Assembly: GCF_024505145.1 (NCBI RefSeq)
Contig: NZ_JANIAA010000031.1
Span: forward strand, 1 to 64,000
DNA length: 64,000 nucleotides
Direction of reading: 5' to 3'
Source: Streptomyces rugosispiralis
GTDB lineage: Bacteria; Actinomycetota; Actinomycetes; Streptomycetales; Streptomycetaceae
Part shown: positions 31,821-39,682 of the stretch, piece by piece
How positions within the stretch are numbered: the first letter of the stretch is position 1
How the letters are laid out: each line of letters opens with the position of its first letter
Notes under the pieces: model-generated
Seen by the model: the letters and a program-made list of their open reading frames with translations, nothing else
Database searches by the model: none
What the model was told of the DNA's origin: nothing
Translations under genes and position numbers: made by a program

Positions 31821-32633
31821 TCAGGCCGTGAGCCGCAGGCTGTTGACGAAGAAACGCTGGAACACGAAGAAGAGGACCACGGTCGGCACCGAGGCGACGA
31901 GCGCGCCGGCGAGCACGACGGGCGGCCCCACCGTGGCGTAGTTGCCGTTGAGGTCGGCGAGTGTGGCCGTCACCGGCCGCACGTTCGGGCTGAGCGACAA
32001 GGTGATGCCGAACAGCAGGTCGTTCCAGATCCAGGTGAACTGGAAGATGAACGCGGCCAGCAGCGCGTTCCTGGCCAGTGGCAGGTGGATCCGCAGGAAC
32101 ATCGACAGCCAGTTCACGCCGTCGAGCTGGGCCGCCTCGGAGATCTCCCTCGGCACGGTGAGCATGAAGTTGCGGTTGACGAAGAACGCGAAGGGGATCG
32201 TCAGCGCCACATAGATCAGCAGCATGCCGTACTGGGTGTCGTAGAGGTCGGTGGTGGCGTACCCGCTGAACAGCGGGGAAAGGAAGGTCTGGAGGGGCAG
32301 CACGGTGCCGATGAAGATGAACCAGAACCAGAGTCCGGGCCGCCGCACCGGCATCACGGTGACGGCGAACGAGGCGAGTGCCGCGATCACCACGGCCGCC
32401 GCCGCACCGATCACCGCGTAGATCAGGGTGTTGAGCAGCCCCCGCCCGACGTCGGCGCTCTCGAACGCGGTGCGGATGTTCGCGAACAGCCCGGGGGAGG
32501 CGAACCACCACCGCGGGGATCCGGTGTACTGCTTCGCCGGGGTGAAGGCGTTGACGACCACCAGCCAGGTCGGCACCAGCCACAGCACGGAGACCAGGGC
32601 GACCAGGACGCCGCGCGCCGTTCTGCCCGTCAT
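31821..32633 (-). CDS. Sugar ABC transporter permease (MalG-type)
   Basis: A 270-residue inner-membrane permease of the CUT1 family with about six helices. It begins VLVALVSVLWLVPTWLVVVNAF and carries the EAA loop EISEAAQLDGVNWLSMFLRIHLPLARNALLAAFIFQFTWIWNDLLF, which docks the ATPase. Ends MalG-like. ATGA overlap with the partner permease. No ATPase gene is in the locus; streptomycetes use the shared MsiK ATPase for such importers, inferred here. Confidence 0.9.
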   Translation of the reverse strand: MTGRTARGVLVALVSVLWLVPTWLVVVNAFTPAKQYTGSPRWWFASPGLFANIRTAFESADVGRGLLNTLIYAVIGAAAAVVIAALASFAVTVMPVRRPGLWFWFIFIGTVLPLQTFLSPLFSGYATTDLYDTQYGMLLIYVALTIPFAFFVNRNFMLTVPREISEAAQLDGVNWLSMFLRIHLPLARNALLAAFIFQFTWIWNDLLFGITLSLSPNVRPVTATLADLNGNYATVGPPVVLAGALVASVPTVVLFFVFQRFFVNSLRLTA

Positions 32634-33586
32634 ACGGCATCGCCCGACCGCTGCCGCACCTGTTGCCGCAGGTAGAGCCAGGAGGCGGCGATGACGACGA
32701 CCGTCAGTACGACGGAGACGGCCGCGCCGTAGCCGTACCGGTTGAGGGTGAAGGTCTGCCGGTACATCGTCAGCGCGAGCGTCTCGGAGGCCGTTCCGGG
32801 GCCGCCCTGGGTGAGCAGCCACACGATGTCGAAGGTCTTGAGGCTGTTGACGATGGACATGCCCACCACCACGACGGTCATCGGCCGCAGCTGCGGCACG
32901 ATCACCCGCAGGAACAGCTGGAGGCCCCGCGCGCCGTCGAGCCGGGCGGCCTCGATGGTGTCCGAGGGAATCGTCTGGAGCCCGATCAGGAACAGGATCA
33001 GCGAGGCCCCGGTCGCCTGCCATGTCGTCGCCACGATCATGACGAGGGTGTTCAACGGCCAGTGCAGCAGCCACTCCTGCTGCCAGCCGCCGAGCCCCAC
33101 CGCGCCCAGCGTCTGGTTGACCGCCCCGTCGCTCCTGAGCAGATACGTCCACAGCAGCGCCGTCGCCGAGCCCGAGAGCGCGTACGGGATGACCACGGCG
33201 GTGCGGGCCACCGCGCCCCAGCGCATCGAGTGGGTGAGCACCGCGAGGAGCAGGCCGAGCAGTACCGGAAGGACCAGCGTGCCCACCACCCAGAGCACGG
33301 TGTTCAGCAGCGACCGGCCGAAGTCGGGGTCGGTGAACAGCGCGGTGTAGTTGGACAGGCCGACGAAGCGCGCGGTGATGCCGTTGTCGTCGAAGAGGCT
33401 GCGCCACGCGGTGATCAGGAAGGGTACGACCAGGAGCAGCAGGATCAGCGCCACGGCGGGCGCCAGGAACGCGCCCACCCAGGTGGCGGCGCGGAAGCGG
33501 GCGGAGCGCGGATCGGGCCCAAGGGGTTCGGGCCGGTGTGGCCCCGTTCGGCTGGCTGCCTCGTCGGCAGTGGTCAGGACGTCCAC
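32630..33586 (-). CDS. Sugar ABC transporter permease (MalF-type)
   Basis: A 318-residue CUT1 permease. After a hydrophilic N-terminus, helices begin at ATWVGAFLAPAVALILLLLVVPFLITAWRSLFDD. The EAA motif is in SDTIEAARLDGARGLQLFLRVIVPQLRPMTVVVV. GTG 33586 is used, preceded by AAGGAG, and overlaps the end of the binding-protein gene by 13 bp. Its stop overlaps the next permease start (ATGA), so the three transporter genes are tightly coupled. Confidence 0.9.
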   Translation of the reverse strand: MDVLTTADEAASRTGPHRPEPLGPDPRSARFRAATWVGAFLAPAVALILLLLVVPFLITAWRSLFDDNGITARFVGLSNYTALFTDPDFGRSLLNTVLWVVGTLVLPVLLGLLLAVLTHSMRWGAVARTAVVIPYALSGSATALLWTYLLRSDGAVNQTLGAVGLGGWQQEWLLHWPLNTLVMIVATTWQATGASLILFLIGLQTIPSDTIEAARLDGARGLQLFLRVIVPQLRPMTVVVVGMSIVNSLKTFDIVWLLTQGGPGTASETLALTMYRQTFTLNRYGYGAAVSVVLTVVVIAASWLYLRQQVRQRSGDAV

Positions 33587-34884
33587 ACCTTCCACTCCTT
33601 GTCGGCTCGGTGTTGCATGTTCGTCAGGGTCCGCGTCGCCTTCGCGGGGGTGGGGTCGATCATGAAGGCGCTCAGGTCCTGGACGTTCCCCTCGATCAGA
33701 ACGGGGGGCGACGCCTCCCAGTAGCGGATGGCCTGGGTCGGCCGCTCCCGCCGCACCTGGGCGGCGACCTGGCGCACGGTGCCCACGTTCGGCACGACGC
33801 CCGGGTCGGCTGAGGTGTCCCGGAGGAATCCCGTCCACGCCGTCTGGACCGCCGGGTCGAGCCAGGCGCGGGCCACGGCGTGGGCGGCGTCGCGCTTGTG
33901 GGCGTTGGCCGACACCGCCAGCACACCGCTCTCCACGAGCACCGAGCGGTTGCCCCCGGGCGGCGTGGGCAGCAGGAACGCGCCGAGGTCGGCCTCCTCG
34001 ACCCCGGCGTCGAGGAACGCCCCGGTGTTCCAGGTGCCGTAGAGACACATGGCGGTGCGGCCCTGCGCGAACTGGCCCGGCACGTCCGTGGACGAGGCAT
34101 CGGGCGAGGAGAACGCGCCCCGCCGGTACAGATCGCTCCACAGGGCCATCGCGCGCCGGCACACCTCGTCGGTGTACGAGGCCCTGCCCGCCGTGAGGTC
34201 GAGGTAGAAGCGGTGGTCGAGCCCGTTGACGAGCTGCTGGAACCAGATCGAGGACTCCCAGGTGGTCGCGCCGCCGGAGGAGATCGGCGTGATGCCCTTG
34301 GCGTGGGCGGCGTCCACCACGTCGAGGAACTGCTGCCATGTCGTCGGCACCGCCACACCGAGCCGCTCGAAGACCGGCCGGCTGTGGAAGACCACGTAGT
34401 ACGACTTGTAGAGCGGGACGCCGTACTGCCTTCCCTCGTGGCTGAAGGTCTCGCGCAACGCGGTGTCGTCGCTCCAGCCGCGCCGGGCCGCCTCGTCCCA
34501 GGCGTCGGTGACATCGGCGAGGATCCCGGCGCGGGCGATGTCGCGCAGCCGGTACCCGTTCCACCACTTGAGGAGATCCGCCGTGGAGTGGGTCTGCGCC
34601 GACATCCGCACGATCTGCTGATAGTTGCTGACGTTGGGAACCGCCCGCGGCGCGAGCCGGAAGCCGGACAGCGGCCGCAACTTCCCGCCCGCCGCCCGGA
34701 AACCCGGCGACCAGGTGGGATTGTCGTTGAATACGGAGACCACGTCGTCGGGCGCGGGCCGGCTCATCGAACCTCGTGCGCACGCGCTGAGGGCAAGACC
34801 GGCGATGCCCGCGGAGGAGGCGGCCAACAGCCGGCGCCGACTCGTCCCCTGCGGCATATCGATTGGTATGTCGACCGACCCCAT
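33574..34884 (-). CDS. Sugar ABC transporter substrate-binding lipoprotein
   Basis: A 436-residue family-1 extracellular solute-binding protein. It has a Tat-like lipoprotein signal (TSRRRLLAASSAGIAGLALSAC), so the mature protein is anchored outside the membrane. Typical segments: DLLKWWNGYRLRDIARAGILADVTDAWDE, YGVPLYKSYYVVFHSRPVFERLGVAVPTTWQQFLDV, GRTAMCLYGTW and the C-terminal helical part. First gene of the leftward importer unit; the start ATG follows GAGGGGG. Likely ligand is a mannoside, inferred from the neighbouring alpha-mannosidase, isomerase and kinase. Confidence 0.9.
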   Translation of the reverse strand: MGSVDIPIDMPQGTSRRRLLAASSAGIAGLALSACARGSMSRPAPDDVVSVFNDNPTWSPGFRAAGGKLRPLSGFRLAPRAVPNVSNYQQIVRMSAQTHSTADLLKWWNGYRLRDIARAGILADVTDAWDEAARRGWSDDTALRETFSHEGRQYGVPLYKSYYVVFHSRPVFERLGVAVPTTWQQFLDVVDAAHAKGITPISSGGATTWESSIWFQQLVNGLDHRFYLDLTAGRASYTDEVCRRAMALWSDLYRRGAFSSPDASSTDVPGQFAQGRTAMCLYGTWNTGAFLDAGVEEADLGAFLLPTPPGGNRSVLVESGVLAVSANAHKRDAAHAVARAWLDPAVQTAWTGFLRDTSADPGVVPNVGTVRQVAAQVRRERPTQAIRYWEASPPVLIEGNVQDLSAFMIDPTPAKATRTLTNMQHRADKEWKVWTS

Positions 34885-34919
34885 CTGACCCCCTCGTCAC
34901 GGAATCACCGACCTGGTAA

Positions 34920-34975
34920 GTTATCGGTAACGTACAGGCGTGCAGGTGGTTTGAAAAGACGCGCGTTAACGTATC
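34920..34975. promoter_or_regulatory. LacI-type operator candidates in the divergent mannoside promoter
   Basis: GTTATCGGTAAC (34920-34931) is a near-perfect dyad of the GTTAnCGnTAAC type with a central CG, like LacI-family operators. A second AT-richer site GTTAACGTATC begins at 34965. Both lie in the 107-bp gap between the importer and the isomerase operons. The repressor encoded at 36851-37873 is the obvious candidate. Confidence 0.6.
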
Positions 34976-34991
34976 TCACGGGATTGGTGAC

Positions 34992-36854
34992 ATGGGCGAG
35001 AGTCCGCAGGTCAAGGTGAAGGCGCCGCAGTACGACCCGACACCGTGCTATCCGGTCCTCGCCGACGCGGTCGCCGTCGGCTGGGCCGACGCGGCCGGGA
35101 CGCTCCCGAAGGGGACCCGGGTCCTCGCCGTGGACGGCCCCGCGGTACTGGACTGGGCCGCCGTCGCCGCCGGGCTGCGCGCGGCGTTCGACGACGGGCG
35201 CACCCGGGTGGAGGGCGACGGGCGCACCCGGGTGGAGTTCGCGGACGTCCGTACGGCGGTGCGCGACTGGGAGACGGTGCGGCGGCTCACGGACTCCGAC
35301 GAACTGCGGGACGACCCCGACTTCGCGCGGCTGGCCGGGGGCGACCTCTCCGACCTGATGGATCCGGCGGCCCTGGCGGCCCTGGAGGCGCTCGCCGGGC
35401 GGGGCGGATCCGGCGCGGGCGGATCCGGCGTGAGCGAGGACGACCCGGGTGAGGACCGTGCGGCCGAACCCGACCCGGGCGGATCCGGTCCGGCCGGGGG
35501 CGGCGCGCTGCGCGTCCTGCTCGGCCCCGGCGCCGCGCTCGCGGACGCCGACGTCCTGTGGTGGGCCGACCTGCCGAAGCGGTACGCGGAGGCGGCGGTC
35601 AAGCACGGCCGGGGCCGCAACCTCGCGGCGCCCGAGAACGAGCCGCCGACCCTGCGGCGGCTGCTCTACATCGACTGGCCGCTGCTCGACCGCCACCGCG
35701 ACCGGATGGCGGAGCGGATCGACCGCTGGATCGACGTTACCGATACCGTTATCCCGACGTCGATCAGCGGGCAGGCGCTGCGCGAGACCTGCCGGTCGCT
35801 CGCCACCCGCCCCTTCCGCACCCGGCCGACCTTCAACTCGACGCCATGGGGCGGGCACTGGGCACAGGAGACGCTCGGGCACAACCCGGACGCGGAGAAC
35901 ACGGCCCTCGGCTACGAATTGATCGCGCCCGAGAGCGGTGTCCTGCTCGGCGACGACGCCTCCCGGTGTGTGGAGGTGCCGTTCCAGCTCGTCGTCGCGC
36001 TCTCCCCGGTGGAGGTGCTCGGCCCGGCCGTGCACGAGATGTTCGGCACGTCGTTCCCGGTCCGCTTCGACTACCTCGACACCGTCCGCGGCGGCAACCT
36101 GTCCGTCCACTGCCATCCCCGGCCCGACGACATGCGGGACGTCTTCGGCTGGCCGTACACCCAGCACGAGACCTACTACCTGATGCACGCCGAGGGGCAC
36201 AGCAAGGTCTTCCTCGGACTGCGCGAGGGCGCCGACGTCGAGGCGTTCCACCACAGCGCGCACGCCGCCGACGCGCACGGCACACCGTTCGACATCGAGC
36301 GGTATGTGCAGGTGTTCCCCGCCGAGGCCGGGCAGCTCTACCTGGTCCCGGCCGGTACGCCGCACGGCAGCGGCGAGGGCAATGTCGTCCTCGAGGTCAG
36401 CGCCACTCCCTACCTGTACTCACTGCGGTTCTACGACTGGCTGCGGCGGGACGCGGCGGACCGGCAGCGTGCCGTGCACGTGGAGCACGCCTTCCGCAAC
36501 CTCGACCCGGAGCGGTCGGGTGGAGCGGTCGCCCGCGAGCTGATCCAGCGGCCCCGGCCGCTGCGCGCGGGGGACGGCTGGACGGAGGAGGTACTGGGCG
36601 CGCTGCCGGCGATGTTCTTCCAGGTGCACCGGATCGCCGTCGAGCCGGGCCGGACCGCCGAGCAGCGGACCGACGGCCGCTTCCATGTGCTGACCGTCGT
36701 CGACGGGCAGGGCGCGGTCATCACCACCGCCGCCGGGCACCGGCACTCCGTACACTATGCCGAAACTCTCGCAATCCCGGCGTCCGTCACCGCCTACCAC
36801 GTGCACAGTCAGGGGCCGGAGCCGGTCCGTCTGGTGAAGGCACAGGTGGTATGA
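34992..36854 (+). CDS. Class I mannose-6-phosphate isomerase-like protein with N-terminal domain
   Basis: A 620-residue protein. The C-terminal 400 residues are a cupin-type phosphomannose isomerase that converts mannose 6-phosphate to fructose 6-phosphate: FNSTPWGGHW, GGNLSVHCHPRPDDM (zinc ligands), THQHETYYLM-like Glu segment, and YLVPAGTPHGSGEGNVVLEVS. The N-terminal 240 residues (VLADAVAVGWADAAGTLPKGTRVLAVDGPAVLDW ... LYIDWPLLDRHRDRMAERIDRWI) look like a P-loop-less uridine-kinase-like domain found fused to some isomerases. A 24-bp in-frame duplication repeats GRTRVE near residue 70, and a Gly-Ser-rich linker follows near 135-165. It overlaps the LacI gene by 4 bp. Confidence 0.85.
   Translation: MGESPQVKVKAPQYDPTPCYPVLADAVAVGWADAAGTLPKGTRVLAVDGPAVLDWAAVAAGLRAAFDDGRTRVEGDGRTRVEFADVRTAVRDWETVRRLTDSDELRDDPDFARLAGGDLSDLMDPAALAALEALAGRGGSGAGGSGVSEDDPGEDRAAEPDPGGSGPAGGGALRVLLGPGAALADADVLWWADLPKRYAEAAVKHGRGRNLAAPENEPPTLRRLLYIDWPLLDRHRDRMAERIDRWIDVTDTVIPTSISGQALRETCRSLATRPFRTRPTFNSTPWGGHWAQETLGHNPDAENTALGYELIAPESGVLLGDDASRCVEVPFQLVVALSPVEVLGPAVHEMFGTSFPVRFDYLDTVRGGNLSVHCHPRPDDMRDVFGWPYTQHETYYLMHAEGHSKVFLGLREGADVEAFHHSAHAADAHGTPFDIERYVQVFPAEAGQLYLVPAGTPHGSGEGNVVLEVSATPYLYSLRFYDWLRRDAADRQRAVHVEHAFRNLDPERSGGAVARELIQRPRPLRAGDGWTEEVLGALPAMFFQVHRIAVEPGRTAEQRTDGRFHVLTVVDGQGAVITTAAGHRHSVHYAETLAIPASVTAYHVHSQGPEPVRLVKAQVV
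35734..35745. promoter_or_regulatory. Intragenic copy of the divergent-promoter operator 12-mer
   Basis: ACGTTACCGATA at 35734-35745 is the exact reverse complement of 34922-34933 in the divergent promoter, about 800 bp away. The local sequence continues CCGTTATC, so a second half-site may follow. It lies in coding sequence for the isomerase linker region and is far less GC-rich than its surroundings. Confidence 0.5.
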
Positions 36855-37873
36855 GCGCACATTCGGAGTCCGAACCGGCCCTGACCATGCGGGACGTGGC
36901 CGCGCGGCTCGGCGTCAGCCCGATGACGGTCTCCCGCGCGCTGCGCGGTCAGCGCGGCATCGGCGAGGCCACCCGCCAGCGGGTGCTCGCCGAGGTGGCG
37001 GCCCTCGGCTACCGCCCCAACAAGCGGGCCCGGGAACTGCGTTCGGGCGGCCCGAACGAGCTCATCGGCCTGGTCGTGACCAATCTGGCGAACCCGTTCT
37101 ACTCCCAACTCGCCGTCGGCCTCGAGCAGATCTGCGTGGGCTACGGCGCGCGGGTCATGCTGGGCAGCACCGGCGAAAACCCGGCCACCGAACGGGAGGT
37201 GGTGGCCGACCTGGTGGACCGCGGCGTGGACGGCCTGGTCGTCGCCCCGGCCGGGCACGACCACAGCCACCTCGGCGGCGAGCGGCTGCGCGACCTCCCG
37301 GTGGTGCTCGCGGCCAGCCCGCCGATGGGTATCGACGTGGACTGCGTCCTCGTGGACGACTTCGGCGGCACCCGCGAGGCGGGCCGCCGCCTCGTCGCCC
37401 GCGGCCACCGGCGCATCGGCTTCCTCGGCCTGCCGCCGTCGCTGTGGACGGGTTCCGAGCGCTTCCGGGGCTACGCGGTGGCGCTGGAGGAGGCGGGCAT
37501 CGCGCTCGACGAGCGGTACGTCAGCCGGCACCGGGGCGACAGCGCGCTCGCGGAGGAGGCGGCGCGGGCCATGCTCGCCCTGCCGGACCCGCCGACCGCG
37601 CTGCTGACCGCCAACAACCGGAACACGGTGGGCGCGCTGCGTGCCCTGCGGGACCGTGCGCAGGACCAGGAGCCGGTCGCCCTCGCGGGTTTCGACGACA
37701 TCGAACTCGCCGACATGCTGCACCTGCCGCTCACCGTCGTCTCCTACGACCCGGTCGAACTGGGCCGGGCCGCCGCGAAGCTGCTGTTCGAGCGCCAGGC
37801 GAGCACCGCCCCGCAGCCGCCGCGCCGGGTGACCATCGCGACCACCCTCGTCGACCACCCGGCACCGCGGTAG
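36851..37873 (+). CDS. LacI-family transcriptional repressor
   Basis: A 340-residue LacI/GalR protein. The DNA-binding domain is MRDVAARLGVSPMTVSRALRGQRGIGEATRQRVLAEVAALGYRPN, with hinge helix ARELRSGG. The effector domain starts LIGLVVTNLANPFYSQLAVGLEQ and ends PLTVVSYDPVELGRAAAKLLFERQ. The ATG overlaps the isomerase stop by 4 nt (ATGA). It probably represses both divergent mannoside operons, with mannose or a mannose phosphate as inducer. Confidence 0.93.
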   Translation: MSAHSESEPALTMRDVAARLGVSPMTVSRALRGQRGIGEATRQRVLAEVAALGYRPNKRARELRSGGPNELIGLVVTNLANPFYSQLAVGLEQICVGYGARVMLGSTGENPATEREVVADLVDRGVDGLVVAPAGHDHSHLGGERLRDLPVVLAASPPMGIDVDCVLVDDFGGTREAGRRLVARGHRRIGFLGLPPSLWTGSERFRGYAVALEEAGIALDERYVSRHRGDSALAEEAARAMLALPDPPTALLTANNRNTVGALRALRDRAQDQEPVALAGFDDIELADMLHLPLTVVSYDPVELGRAAAKLLFERQASTAPQPPRRVTIATTLVDHPAPR

Positions 37874-37879
37874 GCGCCG

Positions 37880-38992
37880 ATGACGGACACCGGAGGCCCC
37901 GTGCCGCACCGACGCGCTGACGAGCCCTCCGTCGTGCCCGTCCTCGAAGTGGGCGGTTCCCATGTCACCGCGGCGGCCGTCGACCTCGGCCGGGCCCGGA
38001 TCGCCGACGGCACCAGGCGCCGCCTGCCGCTGGCGCCCGGCGTCGGCCCCGAGGACTTCCTCACGGCGCTGGCCGAAGCCGCGAACGGCGTGCTCGCCGG
38101 GCTCTCTGCGCTCTCCGGCCTCTCCGGCCTCTCCGGCCTCTCCGGCCTCTCCGGCCTCTCCGGCCTCTCCGGCCTCTCCGGCCTCTCCGGCCTCTCCGGC
38201 CTCTCCGGCCCCTCCGGGCTCTCCGGCCTCTCCGGGCTCTCCGGGGTCTCGGCGACGGCCCCCGGCGCGGCCCGCGGGAGCCGCGCCACCTGGGGCATCG
38301 CGGTGCCGGGGCCGTTCGACTACGCGCGGGGCATCGCCCGCTACCACGGCGTCGGCAAGTTCGCCGCGCTGGACGGCCTCGCCGTCGGCGACCTCCTGGC
38401 GCCCCGGCTGAACCCCCGCCCGGCCCGGCTGCGGTTCCTCAACGACGCCTCCGCCTTCGCACTCGGCGCCTGGCACACGGCGCACACCGGGAGCCGGCGC
38501 CTCGTCGCGGTCACCCTCGGCACGGGGGTCGGCTCCGCGTTCCTGGACCGGGGGACGATCGTCGAGGACGACCCGCGCGTGCCGCCCGAGGGCCGTGTCG
38601 ACCTGCTCACCGTCGACGGCCGTCCGCTGGAGGACACGGTCTCCACCCGGGCGATGACCGCCCACTACACGGCCCGCACCGGCCGTCCAGTCGACGGGCT
38701 ACGGGAGCTGACGGCCCTCGCCGCGGTCGGCGACATCACCGCCCGCGACGTCATCACCACGGCCCTGCGCGCCCTCGGCGCCGCCCTCGCCCCGTGGCTG
38801 GCCGCCTTCGAGGCCGACACGGTCGTCTTCGGCGGCTCCATCACCGCAGCCTGGCCCCTGATAGGCCCACCGCTCACCACCGGCCTCACCCACCACGACC
38901 CACGGCTCGCCCACCTCACCCTGTCGGTACAGGCCGACGGCGAGGACCAGGCCCTGCTGGGCGCGGCGGTGTTCGCGGCGCGGGGCGCGTAG
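37880..38992 (+). CDS. ROK-family sugar kinase with LSG repeat insertion
   Basis: A 370-residue ROK-family protein, likely the mannokinase/glucokinase of the locus. ROK motifs: VLEVGGSHVTAAAVDLG (phosphate loop), WGIAVPGPFDYARGIARYHGV, RLRFLNDASAFALGAWHTAH (catalytic Asp) and VTLGTGVGSAFLDRG. The usual zinc motif CxCGxxGCxE is not present. The feature that stands out is residues about 75-125, an array of Leu-Ser-Gly triplets inserted between the first phosphate-loop lobe and the PGPF segment, where normal ROK kinases have a short helix. The gene follows LacI by 6 bp. Confidence 0.87.
   Translation: MTDTGGPVPHRRADEPSVVPVLEVGGSHVTAAAVDLGRARIADGTRRRLPLAPGVGPEDFLTALAEAANGVLAGLSALSGLSGLSGLSGLSGLSGLSGLSGLSGLSGLSGPSGLSGLSGLSGVSATAPGAARGSRATWGIAVPGPFDYARGIARYHGVGKFAALDGLAVGDLLAPRLNPRPARLRFLNDASAFALGAWHTAHTGSRRLVAVTLGTGVGSAFLDRGTIVEDDPRVPPEGRVDLLTVDGRPLEDTVSTRAMTAHYTARTGRPVDGLRELTALAAVGDITARDVITTALRALGAALAPWLAAFEADTVVFGGSITAAWPLIGPPLTTGLTHHDPRLAHLTLSVQADGEDQALLGAAVFAARGA
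38102..38254 (+). repeat. 9-bp CTCTCCGGC tandem array in ROK gene
   Basis: Eleven perfect consecutive copies of CTCTCCGGC (38111-38209), flanked by variant units on both sides (about 17 in all), encode Leu-Ser-Gly triplets. Since the period is three codons, gain or loss of units keeps the frame. This is the longest perfect microsatellite in the window. Confidence 0.95.
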
Positions 38993-39214
38993 TTCGTCAT
39001 GGTCATCGTGGTGGGCGGGCGGCTCACTCGGGGTCTTCGACGTCGTCGTCGGACTGGAGCCCTTGAGCGGAGGGCGGGGCGCCAAACGGTCCAGTCCTTG
39101 CCTCGGTGTTCGCTGCCCGTCGCGGGCTCGAGGGCCTCCGTCGGGGCGGGCTCGCTCGTGCGGCAGGCGTCGGCGGTGTCGAGTGCCGCGCTTTGGCCCC
39201 TCCGGTCGGGTTGT

Positions 39215-39230
39215 ATCGATGTTCTTCGAT
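39215..39230. promoter_or_regulatory. ArsR-type operator upstream of arsR
   Basis: ATCGA-N6-TCGAT (39215-39230) is a 5-6-5 inverted repeat, the geometry of ArsR/SmtB operators, 42 bp before the arsR start. It lies in a stretch distinctly richer in A and T than its surroundings, which is probably the promoter. The rest of the 38993-39271 gap shows nothing else. Confidence 0.7.
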
Positions 39231-39271
39231 TCAGCGTTGTGTCGTGGATCGAAAGGCGTCAACATAGAAGA

Positions 39272-39682
39272 ATGCCGAAACAAGAGCTCGCGGTGCTCGG
39301 CCAGGATGGTGTGGACGGCGTCGACGGCTGCCCCCCGGGATTGCTGACCGCTCCCCTGGACGACGCGCGGTCGGTCGAGCTGGCGAAGGTGTTCAAGGCG
39401 CTGGGCGATCCGATCCGGCTGCGGCTGCTGTCGATGATCGCTTCCCGCGCCGGAGGCGAGGTGTGCGTATGCGACCTCACTCCCGCCTTCGACCTGTCGC
39501 AGCCGACGGTCTCCCATCATCTGAAGCTGCTGCGGCAGGCCGGGCTGATCGACCGCGAGCGCCGTGGCACATGGGTCTACTACCGGCTGCTGCCGGAGAT
39601 GACCGACCGGCTCGCCGGGCTCCTCACCCGCCCCGCCGGGCAGCCCCTGCCCCAGCCCGCCGGGACGGCGGGGGACGCCTGA
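39272..39682 (+). CDS. arsR: Arsenic-responsive ArsR repressor
   Basis: A 136-residue ArsR/SmtB winged-helix repressor. It has the arsenic-binding motif GGEVCVCDLTPAF, with the CVC pair at the start of the recognition helix as in classic ArsR. The recognition helix is LSQPTVSHHLKLLRQAGLI and the wing is RERRGTWVYYRLLPE. ATG 39272. Its stop overlaps the ATG of the acetyltransferase gene by one base (TGATG), so the two are co-translated. It should de-repress on trivalent arsenic. Confidence 0.92.
   Translation: MPKQELAVLGQDGVDGVDGCPPGLLTAPLDDARSVELAKVFKALGDPIRLRLLSMIASRAGGEVCVCDLTPAFDLSQPTVSHHLKLLRQAGLIDRERRGTWVYYRLLPEMTDRLAGLLTRPAGQPLPQPAGTAGDA

Noticed and set aside
28675-31831. Long plus-strand open frames (one over 860 codons) opposite the alpha-mannosidase gene
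   Set aside because: They are antisense shadows of the GH38 gene. Composition is low-complexity Gly/Arg/Val, while the minus strand encodes clear catalytic motifs.
38102-38298. CRISPR-like array in the Leu-Ser-Gly region
   Set aside because: The unit is 9 bp with no spacers and lies inside a coding frame, so it is a microsatellite.
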